From Fibrivirga algicola (GTDB lineage: Bacteria > Bacteroidota > Bacteroidia > Cytophagales > Spirosomataceae): a stretch of DNA of 64,000 bases. Position numbers and translations under genes: made by a program. Numbering within the stretch: the first letter of the stretch is position 1; each line of letters begins with the position of its first letter. The stretch is from assembly GCF_011742925.1 (NCBI RefSeq), contig NZ_WAEL01000008.1:62001-126000 (forward strand), in the 5' to 3' direction. Of this stretch, positions 38,831 through 47,828 are shown one piece after another. The notes under the pieces are model-generated. The model was not told the DNA's origin and made no database searches. It worked only from the letters and a program-made list of their open reading frames with translations.

Positions 38831-39244
38831 ATGATCTGGAATAAGACTATTTACGACACATTAACCGGCTGTGCCGCTTTGTGCGACGAATCTGCCACCG
38901 AATCATCACGGGCAGCTGATATTGAAAACTGGTACCGGTTCATCTTTCTTAATCTGGACTGTGCCGATCTATGTCGTCAAGTAGCTATGCTTTATGTTCG
39001 TGGATCAGAAAACACCCGTTTGCTTGCTCAGACTTGCATCGAAGTGTGCGAAAAGTGTGCAAACGAGGCGCAGCAGTTGACTGGTGAGCGGGCAAAGCAG
39101 GTATACGCTATGTGCCAGCAGACAATCGTTAGCTGCTCAAGCATCCTGAAGATGGATGCGCCCCGCGAAGCGGATACCATCGCAACATCAACGCCAGCTT
39201 CGCTCTTCTACGGCATCGATCTGCGCGACGCGCTTTATAACTAA
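38831..39244 (+). CDS. Cys-rich four-helix bundle protein (DUF326, copper-storage type)
   Basis: 137-residue helical protein with many cysteines arranged along helices: LTGCAALCDESA, LDCADLCRQVAML, TCIEVCEKCANEAQQL, MCQQTIVSCSSI. This matches the DUF326 family, which includes cytosolic copper-storage proteins of the Csp3 type that bind Cu(I) inside the bundle. There is no signal peptide, so it is cytoplasmic. It lies between two small stress-type genes. Copper binding is inferred from the cysteine pattern. Intergenic hairpin copy B follows. Confidence 0.85.
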   Translation: MIWNKTIYDTLTGCAALCDESATESSRAADIENWYRFIFLNLDCADLCRQVAMLYVRGSENTRLLAQTCIEVCEKCANEAQQLTGERAKQVYAMCQQTIVSCSSILKMDAPREADTIATSTPASLFYGIDLRDALYN

Positions 39245-39251
39245 TCATACC

Positions 39252-39351
39252 AGTTTACAGTTTTAAGTTTACCGTTTTCAGTATTCCTGCTTTCAACGAA
39301 CTGCTTTAACTGGCAGCTCACCTGAAAACGGCAAGCTGAAAACAGTAAACT
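39252..39351. repeat. GTTTG-type intergenic hairpin, copy B
   Basis: Thirty-base arms 39252-39281 and 39322-39351 (AGTTTACAGTTTT... and complement) pair with four mismatches. The right arm is followed by nine T's, so this copy could also terminate transcription. Confidence 0.75.
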
Positions 39352-39369
39352 TTTTTTTTGCTCAACACT

Positions 39370-39873
39370 ATGGAAACTCAACAACAGAAAAACGCCGGCT
39401 TAGAAAAAATCAAAACAATGGTCGATGACATTCGTATCGCTATGATGACGACCGTTGACGAACAGGGAAACCTGGTAAGTCGACCAATGGCCTGCATGCA
39501 AATGGATGCCGATGGTACGTTCTGGTTCTTCACCGCAAAGTCGTCGCCGAAAGTAGAACAGGTCGAACACAACGAACGCAAGGTTAACCTTAGCTTCGCC
39601 GACGCGGGAGACTCTGATTTTGTATCGATCTCGGGTACTGCCCAGGAGATAGACAACCGGGCTAAGATCGACGAACTGTGGTCAGACATGGCAAAGCCCT
39701 GGTTCCCCAAAGGCAAGGAGGATCCTGAACTGACCCTGTTGAAAGTACATACCGAAATGGCCGAATATTGGGACTCGAACGACAGCCGTATCGTGCGCCT
39801 TTTCGAGATGGCCCGCGCCGCCATTACTGGTGACACCTACAAAGAAGGTGAAAACGTAAAAATCACCAATTAA
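39370..39873 (+). CDS. Pyridoxamine 5'-phosphate oxidase-related (general stress) protein
   Basis: 167-residue split-barrel flavoprotein-like protein. Motifs: IRIAMMTTVDEQGNLVSRPMACMQMDADGTFWFFT and the ISGTAQEIDNRAKIDELW region. This is the general-stress-protein-26 type of the PNPOx-like superfamily, which binds FMN or F420. The start is at METQQQ (39370); a longer frame start at 39358 is a TTG. Between hairpin copies B and C. The precise substrate is unknown. Confidence 0.87.
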   Translation: METQQQKNAGLEKIKTMVDDIRIAMMTTVDEQGNLVSRPMACMQMDADGTFWFFTAKSSPKVEQVEHNERKVNLSFADAGDSDFVSISGTAQEIDNRAKIDELWSDMAKPWFPKGKEDPELTLLKVHTEMAEYWDSNDSRIVRLFEMARAAITGDTYKEGENVKITN

Positions 39874-39874
39874 T

Positions 39875-39974
39875 AGTTTGCCGTTTGCGGTTTTACTGTT
39901 TGTCGTTACGCTGCCAGTTCAGCATACGTACCTGAGTAGCGCAACGACAAACAGTGAAACTGTAAGCACCAAAC
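39875..39974. repeat. GTTTG intergenic hairpin, copy C
   Basis: It starts two bases after the 39873 stop. The inner stem ACTGTTTGTCGTTACGCT pairs with its complement with one mismatch; the outer parts (GTTTGCCGTTTGCGG...) pair imperfectly. The loop carries TACGTACCTG (39925-39934), a one-base variant of the iterated motif. It ends ten bases before the next start. Confidence 0.8.
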
Positions 39975-39983
39975 GTATTAATC

Positions 39984-40712
39984 ATGATTGTTCGTCTTGT
40001 TGACGTGGGCTGGGAAATCGCTCACCAACCCGCCCATGGTCTACTGGCTTTTCAGTTAGCCATGCATTGGCAACCGGCTATGCGCCCGCAGCACTGGCCC
40101 GAAACGCTGATTGCCCTTACCGAACACGACGACGGTCAACTCCCCTACGAAGGACGTAATCACCTGACGGAAGCAGGTGCTCCACTTGATTTTCAGGTAC
40201 TGGAATTCTCGGCTGATCAAGCTAAAACCATGGTAGAAGTGGCTTTGCAGAAAAGTCGCTGGAATGCCCTGATGGTGTCTATGCACGCTACATTCCTGTA
40301 TGAAGAAAAGCGTGGCAAATCAACTGAGCTGGATCAGTTTCTGGATCAGCAGCAAGACAATCAAAAGTCGTGGCGACGGCAATATGGCGTATCCAAAGCC
40401 GTAGCGCAGTACGCCTACGATTTTGTGCAATGGTGCGACGCCTTTTCGTTGATTCTTTGCATGAATCAGGTACCGCCGGAAGGCCGCCGATTGGAGATCA
40501 GCGTTGGCCCCGACGGCGTGCATTATTTTGTTCTTCAGCGACCAGACGGTTCACTCTGCGTTGACCCCTGGCCTTATGACGTACCTGAGTTCAGCGTTCA
40601 GCTTGAGTACAACACCGTTTCGCAGCTTATGTTTACCGATGACAAAGCGCTCTACAATGCTCTTCAGCAGGCGCCTATCCAGGTACGTGAATGGAGATTG
40701 TGTAAGGAGTAA
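39984..40712 (+). CDS. DUF3891 protein
   Basis: 242-residue soluble protein matching the DUF3891 pattern: IVRLVDVGWEIAHQPAHGLLAFQLAMHW, the TEHDDGQLPYE element and an aromatic-rich middle with VMFELML-like and DFVQWCDAFSLILC segments. The conserved His and Asp residues suggest a metal-dependent hydrolase of the HD-like kind, but activity is not known. It ends 17 bases before the convergent yggS-type gene. Confidence 0.8.
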   Translation: MIVRLVDVGWEIAHQPAHGLLAFQLAMHWQPAMRPQHWPETLIALTEHDDGQLPYEGRNHLTEAGAPLDFQVLEFSADQAKTMVEVALQKSRWNALMVSMHATFLYEEKRGKSTELDQFLDQQQDNQKSWRRQYGVSKAVAQYAYDFVQWCDAFSLILCMNQVPPEGRRLEISVGPDGVHYFVLQRPDGSLCVDPWPYDVPEFSVQLEYNTVSQLMFTDDKALYNALQQAPIQVREWRLCKE

Positions 40713-40729
40713 AAGACTGGTGTAGCTCA

Positions 40730-41395
40730 CTAGCTGTTTCTGCTACCGAAAATAGCACTGCCAACGCGCACCATGGTACTCCCTTCATCGATAGCGATCA
40801 GATAATCACTGCTCATCCCCATCGATAGTTCACTCAGAGTCACGTTGGGCCGCTCAACTGACTTTAGCGCGTCAAATAGCTGTTTAAGGCTTTTAAACTC
40901 CTGCCGTATCTGCCCTTCATCATTTGTATTGGTAGCAATTCCCATCAGGCCGACAATCCGGATATTGGTCAGTTCATCCAAAGCGGGGGACTGTACCAAA
41001 TCGATTACTTCGTCGGGAAGAAGCCCGAATTTAGTTTCCTCATCAGCGATATATACCTGTAGCAGGCAATCGATCACACGATCGTTTTTACGGGCCTGAC
41101 GGTTAATTTCCTCAAGCAATTTAAGGCTATCCACCGACTCGATCAGACTGACAAAGGGAGCAATGTATTTCACTTTATTGGTTTGCAGGTGACCAATCTG
41201 ATGCCAGCGCACATCGGCAGGGAGCTGCGGTTGCTTGTCGGCCATTTCCTGCACGCGATTCTCGCCAAAACGCCGACAGCCAGCGTCGTAGGCAGCCTGA
41301 AGCATAGCCACTGGTTTCGTTTTGGTAACGGCTACCAGCGCTGCTCTACCTGCTATTTGTTGCTCAATTTGCTGTATAGAATCTTGAATTGTCAT
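40730..41395 (-). CDS. YggS-family PLP homeostasis protein
   Basis: 221-residue PLP-binding protein (YggS/PROSC). The PLP lysine is in LVAVTKTKPVAML near residue 26. Other landmarks: FGENRVQEM, WHQIGHLQTNKVKYI, GLMGIAT and the phosphate-binding end SMGMSSDYLIAI and GSTMVRVGSAIFG. It balances pyridoxal phosphate supply, thematically linked to pdxA at 25 kb. The start at 41395 follows a -7 box. Confidence 0.93.
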   Translation of the reverse strand: MTIQDSIQQIEQQIAGRAALVAVTKTKPVAMLQAAYDAGCRRFGENRVQEMADKQPQLPADVRWHQIGHLQTNKVKYIAPFVSLIESVDSLKLLEEINRQARKNDRVIDCLLQVYIADEETKFGLLPDEVIDLVQSPALDELTNIRIVGLMGIATNTNDEGQIRQEFKSLKQLFDALKSVERPNVTLSELSMGMSSDYLIAIDEGSTMVRVGSAIFGSRNS

Positions 41396-41437
41396 ATGTA
41401 ATGCACGGCACGTGGCCTACCATTAGGGAAGATTGTG

Positions 41438-41445
41438 CAAAGATA
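41438..41445 (-). promoter_or_regulatory. -7 box of the yggS-type gene
   Basis: On the minus strand TATCTTTG matches TAnnTTTG, 42 bases before the start codon. Confidence 0.45.
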
Positions 41446-41570
41446 GGTTTGAGTTTCGTGGAGAATGCCGTAGTTTTTCCCCCTCAAACCAGTGAATTCG
41501 CTCAACAAGCTATACCATTTGTCCGTGAGCGGCCGTTTCCACTCTAACCGCATTCCCTGTATCCTGTCTT

Positions 41571-42539
41571 ATGGAACAACGACCCGAAAAAAGAAACGAT
41601 AACAGTAGTCGTAGTTTTCTTATCATTGCCTTATTGGCGTTAGCTGCGTTAAACGTGCTATTGCTTTATTTCTGGTATCAGGAAAAAGAGAACAACAAAA
41701 CAAAAGATGCGACCATCGCCGCCAAGACCGAAGAGGTGCTGGTGACGAAAATGAAACTCGATTCCATCTCGGCCCAACTGGATGCTAAAATTGCCGAGAT
41801 TCAGCAGCTTGGCGGCAGCGTCGATTCGTTGCTGAAAGTAAAGGAGCAGATTGAGAAAGACAGAATTCAGGTGCGCGACGTAAACAACTTCAACGCTCGT
41901 GCCTTCAATCAGAAGATCAGCCGTTACGAGAACTTGCTAGCCGAAAAAGATCGTGAAATTGCCCGATTGCGAGAAGAAAACGGCATCCTGACTGAGCAGA
42001 ACACCGCATTAACCTCAGAGAACGTCAACTTGAAATCGGAGAAGCAGGAGTTATCTGATACAGTTGTCAGCTACGCGGCCAAAGCCAGGGAGGTACAGGC
42101 GCGCAACCGGGAACTGACTGACAAGGTAACCATTGCGGCGGCCCTACATGCTGAAGACATTGCCGTAACTGCGCTGAATACCCGTGGCAAAGAGCAGGAT
42201 GGTGGTAGTTACAGAGCCAGACGCCTTGACAAAATTAAGGTGTCGTTCCGACTGAGCCCAAATCCGCTGGCTCAGCAAAACGCCAAAGACATTTACCTGC
42301 GCATTCTTGACCCCAGTGGTGCGGTTGTATCTGACATGGCCACGGGCTCTGGCGAGTTTACGTATGCCAACAAAGAAATGATCTACACAGCCATGCAACG
42401 GATCGATTTCAACAACACAGGCCAGCAAATTGCCTTTATCTATGGTCGGGGCGGTCAGCGGTTCAATGAAGGACGGCACACCGTCGAGATTTACTCGGAA
42501 GGCTTCCGCATTGGTCAGGGCGAGTTCACAGTGAAATAA
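41571..42539 (+). CDS. Membrane-anchored coiled-coil protein
   Basis: 322-residue protein: short cytoplasmic N-terminus, one transmembrane helix (SFLIIALLALAALNVLLLYFW, about residues 15-36), a long coiled coil (~38-190, with LREENGILTEQNTALTSENVNL) and a beta-rich C-terminal domain (~205-320, KVSFRLSPNPLAQQNAKDIYLRILDPSG). The layout suggests an envelope or scaffold protein. It sits just upstream of rpsF in the same direction, separated by hairpin copy D. Family unnamed. Confidence 0.78.
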   Translation: MEQRPEKRNDNSSRSFLIIALLALAALNVLLLYFWYQEKENNKTKDATIAAKTEEVLVTKMKLDSISAQLDAKIAEIQQLGGSVDSLLKVKEQIEKDRIQVRDVNNFNARAFNQKISRYENLLAEKDREIARLREENGILTEQNTALTSENVNLKSEKQELSDTVVSYAAKAREVQARNRELTDKVTIAAALHAEDIAVTALNTRGKEQDGGSYRARRLDKIKVSFRLSPNPLAQQNAKDIYLRILDPSGAVVSDMATGSGEFTYANKEMIYTAMQRIDFNNTGQQIAFIYGRGGQRFNEGRHTVEIYSEGFRIGQGEFTVK

Positions 42540-42557
42540 GCTTACCAAGTTCAAGGT

Positions 42558-42658
42558 AAAGTTTCAAGTCTCAGCTTTCTGGTTTCAGGAGTTCTGCCGG
42601 TCTACCTCGTTGTGGATCAGGGAAACCCTTGAAACTTAGAACCTGAAGCTTGAAACTT
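42558..42658. repeat. GTTTC-type intergenic hairpin, copy D
   Basis: Imperfect arms 42558-42589 and 42627-42658 (AAAGTTTCAAG... and complement), about 30 bp with several mismatches. Same architecture as copies A-G but with GTTTC in place of GTTTG. Confidence 0.65.
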
Positions 42659-42672
42659 TCTTTGTTTTTGCT

Positions 42673-42680
42673 TACCTTTG
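42673..42680 (+). promoter_or_regulatory. -7 box of the rpsF operon
   Basis: TACCTTTG, with TTG at 42650-42652 twenty bases upstream, inside the right arm of hairpin copy D. The rpsF ATG follows 31 bases later. This is the best two-part match to the Bacteroidota promoter consensus seen here. Confidence 0.6.
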
Positions 42681-42711
42681 CGCCCTCATTTCAAATCAAA
42701 TAAGTTAAATC

Positions 42712-43080
42712 ATGTTCCAAAAGAACTACGAAACGGTGTTCATCCTGACTCCCGTTTTATCTGAATCTCAGATAAAGGACGCCGTTGACAAGTATCGGAC
42801 GCTGCTAACTGGCAACGGAGCTGAGCTTGTACATGAGTACAGCATGGGTCTGCGTAAATTGGCTTACCCCATCAAAAACAAGAACACGGGTTACTATCAG
42901 GTGTTCGAGTTTAAGTGTGATCCGTCGCTGATCGAGAAACTCAACATTGAGTATCTACGTGACGAGCGTGTGATTCGTGACCTGACGACTGTGTTGGACA
43001 AGCATGCCGTTGAGTACAACGACCGTAAGAAAAACGGCCTGGTGGGTAAGAAAAAACAAGAAACTGCAGACGCTAAATAA
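42712..43080 (+). CDS. rpsF: 30S ribosomal protein S6
   Basis: 122-residue small-subunit protein. Family landmarks: [14 protein letters not shown] at the N-terminus, [26 protein letters not shown] and a Lys-rich tail. Begins the conserved rpsF-rpsR-rplI operon; rpsR starts two bases after the stop. S6 binds the S18 partner encoded next. Confidence 0.97.
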   Translation: MFQKNYETVFILTPVLSESQIKDAVDKYRTLLTGNGAELVHEYSMGLRKLAYPIKNKNTGYYQVFEFKCDPSLIEKLNIEYLRDERVIRDLTTVLDKHAVEYNDRKKNGLVGKKKQETADAK

Positions 43081-43082
43081 CC

Positions 43083-43334
43083 ATGAGCTTACAGAACGAA
43101 GCAATGAATAGCGGCGAAGTCCGCAAGAAATACTGCCGCTTCAAGAAGGCCGGTATCAAGTACATCGATTATAAAGATCCCAATTTCCTGCTGAAGTTGC
43201 TGAACGATCAGGGCCGTATCCTGCCCCGCCGTATCACGGGCACCAGCCTGAAATACCAGCGCAAAGTTGGCCAGGCCGTTAAACGCGCCCGTCACCTTGC
43301 CCTGCTTCCTTTCGTAGCCGATTCACTTAAATAG
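43083..43334 (+). CDS. rpsR: 30S ribosomal protein S18
   Basis: 83-residue basic protein: KYCRFKKAGIKYIDYKD, the core PRRITGTSLKYQRKVGQAVKRARHLALLPF. The stop overlaps the first base of hairpin copy E, which separates it from rplI. Size and sequence are standard for S18. Confidence 0.96.
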   Translation: MSLQNEAMNSGEVRKKYCRFKKAGIKYIDYKDPNFLLKLLNDQGRILPRRITGTSLKYQRKVGQAVKRARHLALLPFVADSLK

Positions 43335-43410
43335 AGTTTGCTGTTTTCTGCTTGATGTTTGACGTTCCAGCGTTTGAAACATCAAACGACAAACAACAAA
43401 CGACAAACTC
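43334..43410. repeat. GTTTG intergenic hairpin, copy E, inside the S6-S18-L9 operon
   Basis: Arms from 43334 (GAGTTTGCTGTTTTCTGCTTG) and to 43410 (...CAAACGACAAACTC) pair over about 30 bp with several mismatches and G-T possibilities. It begins on the last base of the rpsR stop and ends ten bases before rplI. Confidence 0.75.
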
Positions 43411-43419
43411 ATTTTTCCA

Positions 43420-43875
43420 ATGGAAATCATTCTCAAAACCGATATAACCGGCGTTGGGTATAAGAACGATATCGTTTCGGTGAAGCCGGGCTACGGTCGT
43501 AATTACCTGATTCCGCAGGGCTTTGCCGTAATGGCAACACCCTCGAATAAAAAAGTAGTGGCCGAGAACGTTCGTCAGGCTGCCCACAAAGTAGAGAAGA
43601 TCAAAAATGACGCTCTGGCTCTGGCCGAGCAGATCGGTGATCTTAAACTGACGTTGATCGCCAAAGCTGGCGAAAGCGGCAAAATCTTTGGTCGGGTTAC
43701 CAACACACAAATTGCCGATGCTCTTCGCGAGAAAGGCTTCGATATCGACCGGAAGAAAATCACCATCGAAGACGTGAAAACGCTGGGCGAATACCAGGCT
43801 ACGCTTGACCTCCATAAGGAAGTGAAGCACCAGGTTACGGTAGAGGTAGCTGGCGAAATTGTGCTGCAAGCTTAA
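43420..43875 (+). CDS. rplI: 50S ribosomal protein L9
   Basis: 151-residue protein with the L9 N-terminal domain (MEIILKTDITGVGYKNDIVSVKPGYGRNYLIPQGFAVMAT), a long connecting helix and the C-terminal domain (GKIFGRVTNTQIADALREKGFDIDRKKI). Third gene of the operon; the gap to rpsR is filled by hairpin copy E. A terminator follows. Confidence 0.97.
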   Translation: MEIILKTDITGVGYKNDIVSVKPGYGRNYLIPQGFAVMATPSNKKVVAENVRQAAHKVEKIKNDALALAEQIGDLKLTLIAKAGESGKIFGRVTNTQIADALREKGFDIDRKKITIEDVKTLGEYQATLDLHKEVKHQVTVEVAGEIVLQA

Positions 43876-43919
43876 GAGCTAACCTAACGTAGGTCTTCAA
43901 GTTTACCTGCATTGATATG

Positions 43920-43950
43920 AAACGGACCCTCAGGGGTCCGTTTTTTTTGT
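43920..43950 (+). terminator. Intrinsic terminator of the ribosomal protein operon
   Basis: AAACGGACCC (43920-43929) pairs with GGGTCCGTTT (43934-43943) around a four-base loop and is followed by T's. Confidence 0.93.
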
Positions 43951-44652
43951 TTAGTTAACTCCTTAGTAACCTATTCAATTAACTATTTATTAAATTATTT
44001 TATAGTATATGCTGATTATGGCTGGTGTTTATGAAAAGTTGAACAAAGTAATTACATTTACTCATTCCTGTTAGTACTACTCAGCTTTACTTACTAGTTA
44101 TTAGTTGGATCTAGTTGTTACAGCGCATTTACCAGATAAAGTTCTCTTGGTCTCCTGCATGAAGTGGACAACTGATAACTCAGTAGTGGTAGCTGATCTA
44201 GTTAGCGAACCAGGTTTGTTGCTTAAATACATTGCATAGCAAGCGGTCTTTTCACAGAAACAGCATAGGTCTAGCCCGAAAATTCGCTCGATACGCTGCA
44301 ACAGAGCACTTCGCTAGGGTTGCCATAAATCAAGTTACGAAAGAGCCTTCTTGCGTAGCTGTAACACAGTAACGATCATCGGTATTAGGTTGTCTATTAG
44401 CCTGATCAGCCACTTCCGAATAGCTTAACTACGCGTATTGCCTTGACTACACCAACCAGGTATAGTAAAGCGAGCGATACGGTTTGTCAGTTGTCCTCTC
44501 TCAAACAGGATCAGCCTTATAAGTTTTTTCCTTTAAGTAAATAAGCTGTTGCTCCTGTATGCACATAGATGAGCTTTACAATTGATTGTCACCTGGTCTT
44601 ACGTGGATTAGTTTGGCGAATTCACAGCCCGTAATCAGTTTTATGTAGCGAT
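43951..44652. other. Intergenic region before the photosensory operon
   Basis: About 700 bases with no recognisable gene. A minus-strand frame at 44101-44301 (66 codons) has no family pattern. The first 150 bases are AT-rich. No strong hairpin seen; promoter elements for the kinase gene are presumably here. Confidence 0.4.
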
Positions 44653-47373
44653 ATGAATGCTATTCTTCAATCAGCTCCAGCTCTGCTGAAAAGCTTAGTA
44701 ACGGCTTCTCAGAGCGGAGTTCTTTTGTTTAGAGGCTTGCGTGATGACAAGGGTATCATCGATGACCTTCGCTTGATTATGCTCAATGCTGTTGCCGAGC
44801 GCGACATGGGCCGCTCTGGTATTAACCTACTGGGGTCCTCATTCAAGAAGCTCTTTCCCGGCGAAGTGAACAATCAATTGTTTTTACGATTCCGGGAAGT
44901 GCTCTTGTCAGGTAAAGCAGATCGTTTCGAAAATGAATACATTTTAAATGGCCAGACAGAACCGGGTTGGTTTGATGTGTCGGCAGTGCCAGTGGAGGAT
45001 ATCGTTGTTATTTCCTACACGAATATTACACAAACCAAAACCGATGAGGAAACCGGCAGGTTAGCCACTGTGCTTACACAGGCCTTTAATTCCTCACTTA
45101 GCGGAATCACTATTTTCGAGGTTGTACATAACGAGACTGGGCAGATAGATGATTTTCGATTCTTGATGATCAACGAAGCCGGACTGAAGATGAGTGGCGG
45201 CTATACCCGCGAAGAACTCATAGGCCGAACACTCTGGCAGATCTATCCTGCAACTGGCATCAATGGTCTCTTCGACAAGTACGTACAAGTTTATCAGACG
45301 GGTACGCCTGTCTCTGGGGAGAAGTACTACCCAGAGTATGACATCTGGCGCGAGTACAGCATTCTTCGGATAGATAACGGAGTAATGGTGACGTACAATG
45401 ACATCACACTACACCTGAAGTTGGAAGAAACGACTCAACAGCAAGCTCATTTGCTAACCGACATTTTGGAGAGTGTACCTGTAGGCTTCGCTGTTCTGAA
45501 AGCAATTCGAAATCCGAACCACCGCATAGTCGACTTTCAGATCCTCCATGCTAATACCGCTTTTCAAAAAGTATTTGGTACCATAGCTACCAGCCACGAT
45601 GATAAACTATTGACAACTCTGGTAAAAAGCGATAGCGAGTCGAGTCTGGTTAATCGCTGCATTATGTGCGTTGAGATAGCGTCTGCGTACAAATTTGAAA
45701 TGCCCTACAACCTCCTGAGCCAGACGCACTGGTATCAGGCGTCAATGACGCCGAAGGGCGATCAACTAATTCTGACCTTAACTGATGTAACAGAGACTAA
45801 AAAGACGCAGTTGGCCAATCATCTGCAAACGGAGCTTCTACAATCAATTAGCAACAACACGCCCGCCGGCCTCGTGCTTTGGGATGCAGTTCGGGATGGC
45901 ACCAGACAGATTGTTGATTTCCGATACCGGCTTACCAACCGGATGAATAGTTACCTGACTGGTTACACAGATGAGTATCTTATTGGTCAGGACTTGCTAA
46001 CCCTGTTTCCACGGTTCAAAGGCACTGAATTTGAGACTGCTTTACGGGAGACAGTAGAAACCGGACGTACCCAGCATATGATCCTCACCTACTACACCGA
46101 ACGCCCCGACGGGTGGTTCGATGCCCAGTTTAACCGGGTGGGTGATGGCGTGTTGATGACCTTTATGGATGTGTCGGAACAGCATAAAGCGCAGTTGGCA
46201 CAAAAAGAGCAGGCTGATCTGTTGCAGATGGTGATCAATGCGCAACCGTCGGGTTTAGTGTTGTACAGAGCCCTCCGAAAGAAAGATGCTGACGGACAGC
46301 CGGGTGAAATTTTCGATTTTGTAATTGAGTTGGTCAACAGTGCCAAACTCAAGACGTCGAAGCGTACAATGAATCAGCTGATTGGCAAGCGCATGCTTGT
46401 CTTGTTCCCCGACGAGGAAGGCCAGGCTTTTTTTGACCTGGTAGCTGAAGTAGCCACAACGGGAGTTGCTAAAGAGTGGGTACTCCCTACTATCGTCGAT
46501 GGCGTTTACAGTTGGTTCAAATCATCACTCATTCGTCATGGTGACTTGGTCCTGTTTACGTTTCTAGACGTATCGGAGCTAAAAAACCAGCATAAAGCAC
46601 TGGAGGTAGCCAACACTGAATTACGCAGAAGTAATGACAATCTGCAGCAATTCGCGTATGTAGCCAGCCATGACTTGCAAGAACCATTGCGAAAAATACA
46701 ATCGTTCGGCGACCTGTTGGCCAATAACTATGCTGTGTTGCTCGATGATAATGGCCGGGACATGATTCGCCGCATGCAACTGGCTGCTCAGCGGATGTCT
46801 ACCCTGATAACAGATCTGCTAAACTATTCCCGCGTATCCACGCAACGCAGTCCGTTTGAACCTATTTCGTTGACGCGCCTGATCAGCACGGTCATTGACG
46901 ATCTGTATGTGGCGGTTAAAGAATCAGACGCCGTATTTGACTATAGCGATTTACCTGTCATTCTTGGCGATAGAGCTCAACTCAGCCAGGTGTTTAGAAA
47001 CCTGCTGCTAAACGCCATTATTTTCCATCGACCCAATGTACCACCAGTTGTTAGAATAACGGTGCAAAAGGTAGCTCCCGCCGACTTACCTACGATGGTG
47101 CTACAGTCTGACATGTCGATGACAAACGAGGGTTCGGGTAACATCCAGTTCTTCCACGAAATCAGCATCAAAGACAACGGTATAGGTTTCGACGAAAAAT
47201 ACCTCGACCGTATTTTCCAGCTCTTTCAACGATTACACAGCAAAACCGCCTACCCGGGTACTGGCATTGGGCTAGCGATTTGCCGAAAAGTCATTGAAAA
47301 TCACAAAGGTACCATAACAGCGTCGAGCAAGCCGGGCCAGGGAGCCACATTCAGGGTGTATCTCCCCGCGTAG
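44653..47373 (+). CDS. Multi-PAS sensor histidine kinase
   Basis: 906-residue soluble-looking kinase with five successive PAS-like units (about 1-125, 135-265, 270-390, 395-515, 525-650), each ending in a D[IV][TS]-type exit motif such as YTNITQTK, TLTDVTETKK and FMDVSEQHK. The transmitter follows: HisKA with ASHDLQEPLRKIQSF (His673) and HATPase with FRNLLLNAIIFHRP, IKDNGIGFDEKY and YPGTGIGLAICRKV. There is no transmembrane helix and no receiver domain, so it is cytoplasmic with an unknown response regulator. The first pyp gene begins 35 bases downstream, suggesting that PYP light signals feed this kinase (inference). Confidence 0.92.
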   Translation: MNAILQSAPALLKSLVTASQSGVLLFRGLRDDKGIIDDLRLIMLNAVAERDMGRSGINLLGSSFKKLFPGEVNNQLFLRFREVLLSGKADRFENEYILNGQTEPGWFDVSAVPVEDIVVISYTNITQTKTDEETGRLATVLTQAFNSSLSGITIFEVVHNETGQIDDFRFLMINEAGLKMSGGYTREELIGRTLWQIYPATGINGLFDKYVQVYQTGTPVSGEKYYPEYDIWREYSILRIDNGVMVTYNDITLHLKLEETTQQQAHLLTDILESVPVGFAVLKAIRNPNHRIVDFQILHANTAFQKVFGTIATSHDDKLLTTLVKSDSESSLVNRCIMCVEIASAYKFEMPYNLLSQTHWYQASMTPKGDQLILTLTDVTETKKTQLANHLQTELLQSISNNTPAGLVLWDAVRDGTRQIVDFRYRLTNRMNSYLTGYTDEYLIGQDLLTLFPRFKGTEFETALRETVETGRTQHMILTYYTERPDGWFDAQFNRVGDGVLMTFMDVSEQHKAQLAQKEQADLLQMVINAQPSGLVLYRALRKKDADGQPGEIFDFVIELVNSAKLKTSKRTMNQLIGKRMLVLFPDEEGQAFFDLVAEVATTGVAKEWVLPTIVDGVYSWFKSSLIRHGDLVLFTFLDVSELKNQHKALEVANTELRRSNDNLQQFAYVASHDLQEPLRKIQSFGDLLANNYAVLLDDNGRDMIRRMQLAAQRMSTLITDLLNYSRVSTQRSPFEPISLTRLISTVIDDLYVAVKESDAVFDYSDLPVILGDRAQLSQVFRNLLLNAIIFHRPNVPPVVRITVQKVAPADLPTMVLQSDMSMTNEGSGNIQFFHEISIKDNGIGFDEKYLDRIFQLFQRLHSKTAYPGTGIGLAICRKVIENHKGTITASSKPGQGATFRVYLPA

Positions 47374-47408
47374 ATTTTACCTCAAAATTCTGAAAAACAG
47401 AGCCTATC

Positions 47409-47777
47409 ATGATTAAACTCGTTGACTTCTCGGACCCAAAACTACTCGACTGGCTAGACACCCAGACGGATGACCAGCTCGATGAAGTCCCCTTTGGCAT
47501 CGTTCGAATGACTCATGAGGGTGTTGTGGCAGGTTATTACAAATCAGAATCACACATTACAGGTATCACAAGGGAATACGCAATGGGTAAATACTATTTC
47601 ACTCAGGTAGCCCCCTGCGCCAATAACATGATGGTGGCAGCAAAATATGCGCAGCCAGAGTTAGATGAGGAACTGGACTACATTCTAACCTATGTGTGCG
47701 ACCCTATCAGAGTTCGACTACGGTTACTAAAGTCACCATACAGCAAATTTCAATACTTCCTGGTCAAAATCTTTTAA
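47409..47777 (+). CDS. pyp: Photoactive yellow protein, copy 1
   Basis: 122-residue PAS-fold photoreceptor. By alignment from memory with Halorhodospira PYP, the chromophore cysteine is Cys70 in TQVAPCANN (C69 there), and the phenolate-binding Tyr43 and Glu47 in GYYKSESHITG match Y42 and E46; Thr51 matches T50. Arg52 is replaced by Ile53, and Met100 by Cys97 in TYVCDP; the loop between Cys70 and this site is four residues shorter. The start TDDQLDEVPFG corresponds to the DDGQLDGLAFG of PYP. It should bind p-coumarate through a thioester and respond to blue light. About 76% identical to copy 2. Confidence 0.88.
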   Translation: MIKLVDFSDPKLLDWLDTQTDDQLDEVPFGIVRMTHEGVVAGYYKSESHITGITREYAMGKYYFTQVAPCANNMMVAAKYAQPELDEELDYILTYVCDPIRVRLRLLKSPYSKFQYFLVKIF

Positions 47778-47828
47778 CCAGTTGCCCATACTATACCTTC
47801 TCCTCTAATCACTCAAATCAGCCGTATC

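Noticed and set aside
44101-44301. 66-codon minus-strand frame in the gap before the PAS kinase
   Set aside because: No signal, domain or composition typical of coding sequence; the gap is better read as non-coding.
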